Shown: positions 12,797 to 23,247 of the stretch, one piece after another
Numbering within the stretch: the first letter of the stretch is position 1
Layout: each line of letters starts with the position of its first letter
NCBI RefSeq assembly: GCF_037042905.1
Contig: NC_087258.1
Span: forward strand, 558,001-622,000
Direction of reading: 5' to 3'
Length of the DNA: 64,000 nt
Source: Lytechinus pictus
Taxonomy: Eukaryota; Echinodermata; Echinoidea; Temnopleuroida; Toxopneustidae
The notes under the pieces: model-generated
What the model was told of the DNA's origin: nothing
The model's database searches: none
What the model saw: the letters and a program-made list of their open reading frames with translations, nothing else
Program-made: the position numbers and the translations under genes

Positions 12797-13580
12797 GTCA
12801 ATCAGCAATATCAAATTGAAAAAAAAAATCAAATGGGGTTGGGTCGAACGAATATATTTAGCCCTCCTGTTGTAATTAGGCTCATAGAACCTTAATAGTC
12901 AAAACGAACCACCAGCACCAGGACTCAGAAGAGGGCGCTGTTTCCAAAAACTGTATTTGCTGTTGGTATGCAGGACTTAAACGCAAGGCATGAATGACAA
13001 CTGGGCGTTGTGGCGTGCGCCTGTAATCCAAGCTATGCGGGGATGTTACAAATTGATGCAGAGGTTCGAGCCCTGGTCACGTCTTTCGGATGTGTTAAAG
13101 GTCGGTCCCAGACGTAAAAATTCATATCTGATTGATACACGTCTGACAAAACTCGAATACACACACACACACTTTTTTGTAGGTGCGGCACAGGATTCTT
13201 AATATCTTCTAGAACCATCAGCTCAGGTTGAAATCTCATATTTGTCAGGTTTTTAAAATAAAATGTTCATTTTTTTTGGTCAATCAGATCAGCAATATCA
13301 AATTGAAAAAAAATTAAATGGGGTTGGGTCGAACGAATATATGTAGCCCTCCTGTTGTAATTAGGCTCATAGAACCTAATAGTCAAAACGAACCACCAGC
13401 TCCAGGACTCAGAAGAGGGCGCTGTTTCCAAAAACTGTTTATGCTGTTGGTACGCAGGACTAAAACGCAAGGCATGACAACTCTTTTGTAAGTGCGGCAC
13501 AAGATTCTAAATATCTTTTTGAACCATCAGCTCAGGTTGAAATCTCATATTTGTCAGGTTTTTTAAATAAAATGTTCATT
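12797..13580. repeat. Tandem duplication of a 0.3-kb unit, first copy split by a SINE
   Basis: Copy 1 at 12797-13277 and copy 2 at 13278-13580 both run from GTCAATCAG to AATAAAATGTTCATT and share GAGGGCGCTGTTTCCAAAAA. Copy 1 is longer because of the insertion at 13003-13172. Confidence 0.8.
13003..13172 (+). mobile_element. SINE with pol III boxes and (AC)n tail
   Basis: Starts GGGCGTTGTGGCGTGCGCC, has a B-box-like GGTTCGAGCCC about 60 nt in, and ends in an AC repeat. The uninterrupted sister copy reads TGACAACTCTTTTG, which defines the insertion site. The opening resembles a 7SL- or tRNA-type promoter; the class is not settled. Confidence 0.65.
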
Positions 13581-13751
13581 GTTAGCAAATCAGAATTGAC
13601 AATCTAATTGATTTTCACCCGCTTAAACCAAGAGCCACTGTCTAAATGGTCTATGCCTGTCTTGTTATCGAGGGGCGGGCCATTTGAGTTCAAAGGAGAC
13701 ATACAGCGAGGCCTGATATCGGAGGATATCGTCAAATGATTATTGATAACA

Positions 13752-13961
13752 TTACTTAGCTAAAGGAACATATCTGTCATCGTGATCATAAGTAGATGAT
13801 CTATAGTCATTGAGATCGTACGACTCGATGTCGTTGATGTACGATTCCTTCCCTCTGATATTACGAGCACTGTTCAGCCTTCGAGCCTCCTGACCATCGA
13901 CCACAGGATGAGCATAAAAGATTTCCTCGTCTTTCTCACGATGATGCCATGGTATAATATC
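13752..13961 (-). CDS. Gene A exon 10: tyrosine-rich cytoplasmic tail and stop
   Basis: 70 codons including TAA. Six tyrosines lie near residues 927-975, including KESYIND (a YxN form seen in Grb2-SH2 ligands) and RYVPLAK at the C-terminus (YVPL fits the YxxPhi sorting form). Tail function is inferred from short motifs only. Confidence 0.8.
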   Translation of the reverse strand, partial: DIIPWHHREKDEEIFYAHPVVDGQEARRLNSARNIRGKESYINDIESYDLNDYRSSTYDHDDRYVPLAK

Positions 13962-15212
13962 CTGAGTAACCAGAACAAAATAGTAGTAAAAGTCGGGATA
14001 TATAATGAGGGAGGGGGGGGGGGCAGAGAGAAAGAGAGAGGGGGCGGGTTAAGAAAAGGATATCCGGGAAAGGGGGCGTGGAGAGTGATGGCGGTATCTC
14101 TCAACATGGCCTGCTCCCCACTCGTGTCAAACACGAGTAAGAAGCGCATCTTTCATGGCGAAATATGTCAACGTAAATTGTACACGAAAGAAATCCACAC
14201 TTTCTTATAGCTAAGTTTAGTTATGTCAACTAGAAATCCCTAATCCTAAGTGGAGTATACAGTGAAAATAGACTAATAAGATAACCGACCAATATATATC
14301 CTGATCTAAAACAAACCAACAAACCAAACGAGTTTGCACTACACAACCAGATTACCTCAGATTGCTCATTAAAACATTGATTTTGAATGATAATGTGGTT
14401 AATGAAGAAGAGTTAGATTGCACATATAAATGGCGTGACGAGTGAGACGCGCTAAAATTAAATAGTTGCTGAGGAACAAAGCAAACCGTTTCCAAAAGAC
14501 GTCTTGGCTGCCTGAAACGGTACACATTCGACGCTTTTTTTTTGCGGACGCTGATGGGTAGCATACCATGTGGAGAAAGAGATTCATAACGCCGTTCAGA
14601 AAAAAAGAAAAGACTCGTCAAGAGATCTCTGGGGCATACTTATTAAAAATAGTGTTAACTTTCAGGCTAGTAGGTACGTAGGTGAATGAATATTCACCTG
14701 TCCCTCGACTCCCTCGTCAGTTGTGACGCCTACGTCCTGCTTCGGGCCGGGTCTCCTTCCACTGGTTACGTTTGTTGGCCTTCGACTACATCTATCGACT
14801 ATGTTGCTTCCGCAAACCAGGATCACGCAAGCCGCTAGGAGTAACGCCCCCGTACATGATCCAACGACAATGGTTATCAACTTCCAATTATCTAGAGAAG
14901 GCAGGAGAATGAAGACGAAAAAAAAAATAGATTAGCTTTTCCACTAATAATAACCGAAGTAGTTGCAATGAAAAGGAGGATAATGTGAAATTTGCAAATA
15001 ATAACATTTCTATCTATATACATGTAAATAATTCCATATGATCAATAAATAATTATCAAAATACTGGCGTTTGCGGGGTGTATGACGATGGGGGTCTGTT
15101 TAAATATGCGGGGCAACAAAATTAAACAAGCATATATCTGAGGACAAATGTATGCTCTCGTTACACAAGCAATGTCGAGTGATGAATTGATAATTTAAAT
15201 GCAGAATTCCGT

Positions 15213-15250
<38 letters not shown>

Positions 15251-18200
15251 GGATTCGGGGATAGTATAATACATTTTCATATTGTATTTCGGTTCCATGA
15301 TATTTGCTCCGGCGACAATCTCTCCGATGGAAAATATGCACGTTGAGCCATGCATGAAATCTTAAACCTCCGAGACTAAATAGACTCTTATCTTTACATT
15401 TTTCTAAAAATAAAATAAATAAACCCTCTATCACAATCCTAACTATAACCCTATACACCCTCTGAGAAGACCATGGGAGCGTTTCATCAAATGACTTGTC
15501 AGACGTTTTATCCGACAAGTCCCATTTTATCCGACAGTTACCATAGTAACAGTGCTTCTCAGCCAATCAAAATCCAGAAAAGTTGTCAGATCTGACAACT
15601 TGTCGGACAAAAATGTTGATGAAACGCCCCCCCCCCCTGATCAAATGTCCCAGGAGCAAATGTCGTGTCATATGTATTACAAATGTTGAATATGCACACA
15701 TTTTTAATGAGATTGTGATCTCTGTGGTATAATCGAATAATTATGTAGTCATACAATACAACATTTAGTATTTCAAGAAGGTGAAAAAAGCTTACATGCT
15801 GCACAGTTTCTACCGTCATAACCCTCGGGTGAATTATCAGCGTAACCATCCCAGCATTGACACGTAAATGATTTCTCAGCTAGATCTTTACAATCAGCGT
15901 GATGGGAGCAGTCGTCTAAGCCAAGTTTACATTCATCAGTGGCTGCAAATCAATTTGAAAGATTAAAATAGTTTAGTATGTCCAAAGCACGACGGCGGTG
16001 ATGGAGTTAGGGTACACAAAAAGTCAGATTCAGAATCAACATATTAGTATCAGAATCAGTTTTCTTAATCAAAGTTGCTGATTTAGGGGAAGAATGACAT
16101 AAGATCGTCTTCATAATCCGAATCCGATTCGGAACCTTATTAATCAAAACCACTATCACCCTAAGCGGTAATAGAATACTATTTCAAAATTAAGTGAGAG
16201 TCAGCGTCGCATCCAGAGTTGGAGACGGATCTACAATACTAAATTAAACAAGTTATACCATTTTAAGCAACAAAAAAAAAACATGATAAAAAACATACAG
16301 GCCCTGGGTGCCATATCGATTCCGATTCATGGTCAGTGAAAGGAAAATGCAAAGCGAAGAAAGAGAATGCAAAAAACAAATAAATCTACTATATATATAC
16401 GATTTTTTAACTTACGTGTGACAGACGTTTCGTTTGGATTAATTGTGAAATTAGAATTGGTAACTTGAAAGAGATCAGCCGTCATTACAGCATCGAGAAT
16501 ACTCTGCATCTCTACTCCTGTTGTATTAGTGAATCCCAGTCTGATATCAGCTATGATGCTCCCTGCACTAAAGCTAATAGCCGAACAGGATTTAAACCCA
16601 CTAACAATATCATCCAGTAATGCCGTTACCTGAAAGGCAAATGAAAAGGAATATTTTGAAAAATAAGTGAATTGAATAAAAAGAAAATGATATGGTTAAT
16701 CCAAGCCTGGGTTAATCTGACGAAGATGAACGCAAAATATTGATGGTACTTTAGGGGCGTAATCAGTCGACAATTTTGAGAGGGCGAAATATGGCGTATC
16801 GGAAAAAAAAATCATACAAGTTGCGAGAGGGCAACGCGATCGAGCAAAATGGTTTAACATTTTTATTACAAAAATCAAATTTTTTGATAGATTTTGATAT
16901 AATATTCATAAAATTATATCAAATTTCACCCTTCTCCCTTTCCTTTTTTTTTTTTACCTCGCTAGCGAGAAATGGGGTGGGGTGGGGAAAGAGCCCAAAA
17001 GACCCCTATCTGTACGCCACCGATCGATACTGGTGATGATGATGATGATGAAGAAGAAGATGAGGATGAAGGATGATGATGATGGATGATGATGATGGAA
17101 ACGATCATGATTTTCGTTCTTGTTATTGATGACGTGATCATGATTTTCCAATATAGGGGGCATTTTTTGTCCGAAAATTCTGACAAGATTAAAGAAAGGT
17201 CTTCACTACTTTTGCGTATGTATGACATTTTCCACTATATATATTTCTATATTTGATTTATTGTGTATATTGCTCTCAAGGATTCGCTACTGGTTGTGGT
17301 GGTACTGGTGATGAAGATGGTGTTACTGATGATGACTAGGAGAAAAGCAAAAAACATCAGAGAAGGAGCGAGAGCTGCATGGGACAGCATAAATGATGAC
17401 AAAACGATTAAACATAAAATTTTTCATGTATTAATATATAGATCAATTTCGAAGGGGGTGTAGGAGCTTTGGACAAATACTGGGAGGGCACTTACATTAT
17501 ACGAGCTGATGGAATTCTAAATGGTAAACAATTGTTCTGCAACTTCTACTTCAATGAAGTACTCGGGAATTCAATATTTGAATAAATCGAATGAAACCTT
17601 TTCCAGCTTACCGCCGTGCAAACAGTCAACTGCAATGTATTGAAAGCATCACTCCCAGTCGATTGAAGTTCGCTTGTAAAAATAGCAGTATCACCATCAA
17701 TCTCTAGTATGGTCATACTTATAGTGTAGTATGTTGTAGCTGAAACATGAATTATTTAAACAAAATATTAAGATAAGAAACTACCATTGCCACTGTGTTA
17801 TCATAACCAACGAAACTTGAAGAACATTTGATATCCAGGTAAACTGGACGCGGAGTGACATATCGGTTCAATAGAAATACTTGTTTGAAAAAAAAACCCA
17901 CCCCCGGAAAAAGTGGTGATATTCAGTCCCTACAACTTTTTAATTTACCGACAGTAAATGCATTTATTACAGAAACCCATCTAATGCCTATACTAAGTAT
18001 ACGAACGGTATTATTATTTTAATATTATGAACATACGGAATCGTCAGCACTCCACCAATTCTGCCTCCCCGTGGAAAAAAACGCTGTATCTACATTTTGC
18101 ACAGGTTAAGAATAAAGCATTTAATTTTTTTTTTTCAAAGCCGCTCAAAAGTATTTAATTTCTCGGTACTATTTTATCATCAAATTGTGCCTATTTCAGG

Positions 18201-21200
18201 CCACTCCAAAAAAATATTGTTGTTAAAAAAAAAATGAAGAAATGCTTTGGGGAAAGTCGAAGTGGATGCTCGGTTTCCCCATGGAAAAACATGAAAAACG
18301 CAGTATCTAAAGATTGAAAATCTGAAAAATTGAAATAAAAGAGAATTCCATTCAGATTATTTTCGTTTAGTCATTCTATATTTCTTCAATACTATGGAAT
18401 AATATATCAATATGTAATTCAAGGTAAAATAATATCTTAGAAACACAAAGGGCGCCTTCTACAAACAAAGGCGTCCTCTGTGGCAAAGTCCCTCAAAGTG
18501 GTAAAAAATTACACAAAACATTCATGTAAAGTTTGTAATTAATAATTTTCCTAATATAAGTTGCTGTGTATATATATTTTAACTCTGCGTTTTTACTTAG
18601 ATTTCAATGTAATACTACATAGAAAAAAACCGGGGCGACCTCTAAAAAATATGGCCCCCAGCCTCTGTAGTAAAATTCCAACCTTCAAGAGAAAATTTTC
18701 ATGAAGTCTGGGACTATACCACAGAGGGCGCCCTTGTAGGAAGATGGCGCCCTTCATGTTTCTAAGCTATTATTTCCCCTTAAATCACATATTGATACAA
18801 CATTTTTTTGGTAGTAAAGCAATATCGACTGAGTAAGTTATGATAAAAGTGAATTCAAATAACATGCTCTTCATTTGTAGATACTGTGTATATCCATGGG
18901 GAAACTGAGCATTCCCTTCAAATCTACAATTACGTCAATACCTAAAAATACAACAACAACAACAACATCATTTGTTCGGATTTTGGGGCCCTAAAATAGG
19001 CGCATATATAATGCACAATATGATGATAAAGGAACACTTGAAAAATAAAATAGTTTCTAGCGGCTTTGAAATAATAAAATAAAAATGCTCAATATCTCAG
19101 TGTAGATACTGCATTTTGCAGTACTGAAAAGTGGCTTTCCCAAAAGAATTTCTGAAAACTGGATGTGTCATCCGCAAAGGAATGGTATACTAACTACTTT
19201 TTTTGAAAAAAAAGCGAACATTGAAAATCATGTCCGATACTGCGTTTTTCTGATGGGGAGGGGGGGGGGGGCAGAATACACATACTTTACATACTTTACA
19301 CCTGTAGCCATATACACGTACTTTTACCTTGTCTATTATGATTTATGTAGGCCTACCCTTTTCTTAGGAAAAAAAATAGAGAATAACATGATAAAGAAAA
19401 CATTGGAATTGAGAAATCTTCATGATAATGACATGAACTTTTTCCAAGAAAAGCAAAAGAAAAAAAAAAGTTTTTTATTTATTTATTCATATTTTTAATA
19501 ATTAAATAATTTTTACCCGACAAATGGAAATAATAATACATGCTCACGTTCACAAGTCGATTCTCCATACGGTCTTTCGGAACCTTCTCGGCATATACAT
19601 GTTGTATCTACACAAATCTCTCTATCTACTTCACACTGACCATTGCAAGGATCTTCCACAGCTAAGGGTGGAAATGTTGAGAAAAATGAGAGAACATCAA
19701 AAAGCTGATAATGATAATAGAAATAACAATGTTTATAGATACCTCAATGGCACCATGATCCACTTATAATTTTAATGATAACTCAGACTTCAAGTCTGGG
19801 TAAAACTTTGTTACGATTGTGTTTACTTATACGTATGCAACGTTCTTCTAAAGTTTTCATTTGTACCAAGTAAGAATATTACTCACGAGAAGTAGTTTTC
19901 ATTGGAGTCACTTTTGCCTCAGTAGGCATTTGGCCTGTGGACGTTTTGCTTGGTTCCGTTACGGCATTGGTTGTAATGATTGTGAGGTCTCTTGTAGTAG
20001 CATCTTCTGTCACGTCTGTCACAGTTGTCAGTCCCTCGTTTGGTTCCTGGCTAACTTCATCAGAAATACCCATAGACACGGTTTTTATCATTGCTGTGGA
20101 TATTTCTTCTATCGGTGCTTTTGTACCTTCCGGTTGATCCGTGGTCATGATATCCTCTGTTAACATTGGTGTGAATGTTCCTGCAGATGAGGATGTGCTC
20201 AATGGATCCGATGATATTGATGTGCCTAATTCAGAAGTCATTGCTTGCATTGTTGTCACGCTAGTCTCTGAACTCGAAATAGTATTTGTTGATAGTTCTT
20301 CTGTAGATATTGTGGAACCATCTGTATGGCCTCCAGAAGTTATTTTGTATGCATTCGTAGCCTGGCTAGTCCAATCTGAAAGTGTGCTGGATGTGACAAG
20401 AGTTCCTGTCGACACGGTGATATGTTGTTCGGTTTTTGTTTGCTCGGATCCCAACGTTCCCGTGGTTGGAATATGGGTTTCATCGAGATTTGCTGAGGCG
20501 GATGTTGAAATAGTCTCTGTCGGTAAGATATCCACGGTTGGTGCAAATGTTTGTCCACTTTGTTGATCTGTTCCTTGTGTTAGAGTACCATCAGTCTGTG
20601 TACCTGAAGTATATCCTGTTGTTTGGATGCCTTCAGTCGAGATTGTCGCTTCACCTGTGATGTCAGTAGTTAAATCAGTAGCACCAATTAGCGTGATGCC
20701 TTCGGTTTGGAGAGTAGCTGATGAAACAATGTTATCCTCAGTTGGTTCATTTAGAGCATCAGTTACAGTACTCCTGCCGGTTTGTTCAGTAAGCACGGAA
20801 GCAGTTGTAACTTTTATTGGATTTGTAATGATGACTGCACTACTAGCTGTCACACCGACAACTGTACTGCTGCTGTCAGTTCGATCCAGGAAATCATTTG
20901 TAGTACTGCGTTCAGAACGATCTGTTGTTGCAGAAAATGCACTGACCGTCGTCATCAGCGATGTAGATTCTGAAACAATTGTGCTGTCAGTTTCATGTGT
21001 AAAAACAGTGCTGCCTTCAGTTAATTCCAAGGTAGGTGAGCCAGGGGTATCTTCCGTGGTCTGTCCGGAAATGGCAGTCATCGGTTCAGTTGTCGTTTTA
21101 ATCTCACTAACATAGGTTGTTAATAACAGTATGGATGTTAACAAATCCGAAATGGGGGCCACATCTGTTGGTGTTAGAGATTCTGCTGTTGTTGGATTTT

Positions 21201-22886
21201 CGGTAGAGCTTGACCTTCCTGATACTGGTTCCGTTTCTGCAATAGCAGTTGTAGTAACATATGTGGTGCCATCATGGGATGTTGCGACAGCTGATAAAGG
21301 ATTACTGGTTGCTGATCGCGAAGTTGTAGCTATTGTCTGTCGGCTGGTTGTTGGTGGTACTGTCCGAATTCCTACATGACAATTTATAAGAGAGATTGAA
21401 AGAGAGAGATAAATGAGATAGATAGATATATAGATAGATCGATGAACTCTTATGAAACTTGATCTGAATCAGACCCAGACTAGTATAGTTTTTAGATTAA
21501 TTCATTGAACATGGTCATCCCATAATACTCTTTGTGTATACATAATAATGTTAATGTTAAGTATCTTACCAGAACAAGACGGGTTAGCTGAGGTTGGTGG
21601 TGGATTCCAGACGCCATTTTCACAAAATGCCTGATTTGGACCAAGCAAGTCATTAGTTCCATCGACACACTCATACGTCACACCGGAGCCGTGTTCATAA
21701 CTATCCTGATCTGGGTCGTATGTGACGTCATGATATACTCCTGGTCGCTCGCAGTTACCTTTAAGAAAATGGACAGGGAAAGTGAGAGGGGGATAGAGAG
21801 AGTGAGAGTGTGCGAGAGGGGATGGGAGAGAGAGAGAAAGAAAGACGGAAAGAGAGAAGGTTGAGACGCGATTAGAATAGTTAAAACCAGAATAATATAT
21901 TGTAACCTAATATTAGGCAGACATTATTCGATTGACATTCAACTGGGAATAGAGGTTCCCTATTCATGACAAAAATTCACAAAAAAAATAATGAATCGGA
22001 AGAGAGGGCGGATCACCTCAACTAAATCAGTATTGGTAAGTGGAGACCTTCTTCAATTCATCCTCAACTTTTCTTGTTTCATGCTGGCAAATTATCTCTC
22101 AAAATACAAATTACCTAAAACCAAAACAAAACAGGGATGTACATGGAAGAGTGAAAATGAGAGATGCCTTAAGATTGAGAAAAAACAAAACAAAACAAAA
22201 CACAAATAAAAGAAAGTAATAAACAAGGGGAAAAACAAAAAATACAGTAATAAATGAATATGTGTGTACTGCGAATGAAGCATGGGGATATCGCTGTCAT
22301 GTCCGAATACTTCATGTTATTTATATACTCACTGTAACAGATGAGTGGAGATGGCTCCCAGGCTCCGTTCATACACAAACTAGTAGGTGATCCAGCTCCC
22401 GATGAACCGGGTTCACACGTCATTTCTATGGTTGTGAACTCCTCATACTCGGTATAATCGGGAATAAAGTTAGTAGACGCATACTGGTCTTCTGAAGGTT
22501 TCTGGCACACTACAAGACAAATTATTATAATATACATTGATAACCCTTGTTCGGGGACTATAGCAGTCCGTTTCAATGTCAGAAAAAATTGTTAACAATA
22601 TTCACTGTAAAAAAATGAAGCGCTAATTTAGCACTTACACTGCTTGCATAGTGACTGCACTACGAGTGCTGATTTTCTTGTTCAAATTTAAACTAGAAAA
22701 TCAGCACTCGTAGTGCAGTCACTATACAAGCACTGTAATTGCTAAATTAGCACTACATTTTTTACAGTGTAACTTCTTTAGTATAATGTTTTTGTATGTC
22801 CAATCTGTACTACAACAACAGCAACTACTACTACTACTACTATTACTACTACTACTACTAGTAGTAGTAGTACTACTACTACCATG

Positions 22887-22951
<65 letters not shown>

Positions 22952-23247
22952 CATTACAGCTATTACTACTTCTGATACGGTCGTCATTGTTTTTATATCA
23001 TTATCACCATCACCACAACTACCACAATCATCATCACCATCATCATCACCACCACCATTCTTGTTATTAGAAATATAATGTTATTCTTATCCTTTTCAAA
23101 ACCTCATTAAGATTTAATAAAAACAACAATTATCATAAAATGCCATTCATTCATTCTGGTACCTGAATAGACTCCAGATGGCCGATGTAAGATAATGATT
23201 CCAAGGACCATGATAGCTGCACGTTTTCTCCACCCGAGATGTGTCAT
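13752..23247 (-). CDS. Gene A: CCP-mucin-EGF-SEA-EGF transmembrane protein (10 coding exons)
   Basis: Exons in coding order: 23247-23163, 22509-22333, 21758-21570, 21371-19887, 19661-19548, 17739-17612, 16629-16416, 15942-15796, 14891-14698, 13961-13752; all GT/AG and in phase, giving 980 aa. Domains: signal peptide 1-28, CCP1 29-87, CCP2 88-150, Ser/Thr-rich mucin 151-645, EGF-like 646-683, SEA 684-797, EGF of the Ca-binding type 798-846, membrane segment about 851-873, cytoplasmic tail 874-980. It is predicted to be a cell-surface mucin whose SEA domain may self-cleave and leave two non-covalently bound subunits. The order mucin-EGF-SEA-EGF-TM matches vertebrate MUC3/12/13/17; the CCP domains in front are an addition. 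Most junctions are phase 1. The junction inside SEA and the TM/tail junction are phase 0. Structure is supported directly from sequence; ligand and function are unknown. The start is the only ATG of a leader exon with a hydrophobic core. Confidence 0.85.
14698..14891 (-). CDS. Gene A exon 9: transmembrane segment and start of tail
   Basis: 194 nt, phase 1 to phase 0. Encodes NWK, then about 23 hydrophobic residues (ITIVVGSCTGALLLAACVIL and on), then a basic stop-transfer run with CSRR and GRRPGPK, giving type I topology. The donor GTGAAT is weaker than the other donors. Confidence 0.8.
15300..15334 (-). repeat. Isolated minisatellite-like units left of MITE copy 2
   Basis: Reverse strand reads GATTGTCGCCGGAGCAAATA, the same unit as at 1881-2304. 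A further unit, GGAGCAAATGTCG, lies right of the MITE at 15652-15664. It lies in the gene A intron. Confidence 0.5.
15475..15630. mobile_element. Palindromic-end MITE, copy 2 (inverted relative to copy 1)
   Basis: GGGAGCGTTTCATCAA and TTGATGAAACGCCCC form the ends. The core CAGTTACCATAGTAACAGTG is the inverse of copy 1. It lies in gene A between the TM and cbEGF exons. Confidence 0.7.
15796..15942 (-). CDS. Gene A exon 8: calcium-binding type EGF domain
   Basis: 49 codons, phase 1-1. Starts TDECKLGLDDCSHHADC, the Asp-Glu-Cys opening of cbEGF modules, and continues with FTCQCWDGYAD. It matches the gene D exon at 54048-54188 (TNECSLGIDDCSPFATC). It lies between SEA and the membrane segment. 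Confidence 0.8.
16416..16629 (-). CDS. Gene A exon 7: SEA domain, second half with cleavage-site motif
   Basis: 214 nt, phase 0 to phase 1. Contains ISFSAGSIIADIRLGF. In SEA domains autoproteolysis occurs at a G-S bond inside a G-SVVV-like strand, and GSII here fits that position. A Cys (FKSC) may pair with the Cys at the end of the previous exon. Asn-Xaa-Ser/Thr sites are frequent in the second part. Confidence 0.8.
17612..17739 (-). CDS. Gene A exon 6: SEA domain, first half
   Basis: 128 nt, phase 1 to phase 0, the same length as the matching exons of genes B and D. It encodes YYTISMTILEIDGD and ends QLTVCTA. Similarity to B (EILEIDGNEVNFTDEL) and D (RIFLIDNDQALYTNDL) supports homology. 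Confidence 0.8.
18061..19262. mobile_element. 1.2-kb foldback element in gene A intron
   Basis: Inverse pairs at similar distances from a centre near 18600-18660: GGTTTCCCCATGG near 18276 with CCATGGGGAAACTGAG near 18893; CAAAGCCGCTCAAAAG with TTTCTAGCGGCTTTG; AGAAACACAAAGGGCGCC with GGCGCCCTTCATGTTTCT. Arms are diverged. No coding capacity. Confidence 0.65.
19548..19661 (-). CDS. Gene A exon 5: EGF-like module
   Basis: 38 codons, phase 1-1, with six cysteines in the pattern CNGQC, ICVDTTCIC, then a final C after GEST. It is the counterpart of the six-Cys exon in gene D at 55769-55870 and lies, as there, between mucin and SEA. It is a short EGF variant; an exact subtype cannot be given. Confidence 0.75.
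19887..21371 (-). CDS. Gene A exon 4: mucin-like Ser/Thr-rich domain
   Basis: 495 codons in one uninterrupted exon, phase 1-1, dominated by Thr, Ser, Pro, Glu, Val and Ile and nearly free of Cys. This composition fits a densely O-glycosylated extended stalk. No strict tandem repeat is visible. The exon ends TTSR at a GTGAGT donor; a frame read past that point stops two codons later, which supports the splice. Confidence 0.85.
21570..21758 (-). CDS. Gene A exon 3: CCP/sushi domain 2
   Basis: 63 codons, phase 1-1, starting SNCERPG. It contains the motif GPNQAFCENGVWNPP, shared in form with the second CCP of genes B (GPDQATCINGVWEP) and C (GPNEATCENGLWVP). Four cysteines and the conserved Trp are present. 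Confidence 0.85.
22333..22509 (-). CDS. Gene A exon 2: CCP/sushi domain 1
   Basis: 59 codons, phase 1-1. Begins VCQKPS and ends GAWEPSPLICY, with four cysteines and the CCP signature Trp between Cys3 and Cys4. The donor is a strong GTGAGT. CCP domains usually bind proteins or glycans in complement regulators and adhesion proteins. Confidence 0.85.
22603..22769. mobile_element. Palindromic MITE with CACTGTAAAAAA ends
   Basis: The two arms are inverse over almost the whole length (GCTAATTTAGCACT, GTGACTGCACTACGAGTGCT) with a short central loop TTCAAATTTAAA. It lies in the first coding intron of gene A. Confidence 0.8.
22805..22958. repeat. (ACT)n microsatellite
   Basis: About 45 triplets of ACT with one phase inversion around 22858-22872 (CTAGTAGTAGTAGTAC). 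Intronic in gene A. Apparent poly-Thr or poly-Val frames are not genes. Confidence 0.9.
23163..23247 (-). CDS. Gene A exon 1: signal peptide
   Basis: Encodes 28 residues, MTHLGWRKRAA then a hydrophobic core IMVLGIIIL, ending VYS, followed by a phase-1 GTACC donor. The basic N-region, short hydrophobic stretch and small residues at the end are typical of a secretory leader. A plausible acceptor lies 29 nt 5' of the ATG (exon edge near 23276), so a non-coding first exon may exist upstream. Confidence 0.8.

Noticed and set aside
22778-23078. Poly-Val and poly-Thr frames
   Set aside because: Translation of an (ACT)n microsatellite inside a gene A intron.
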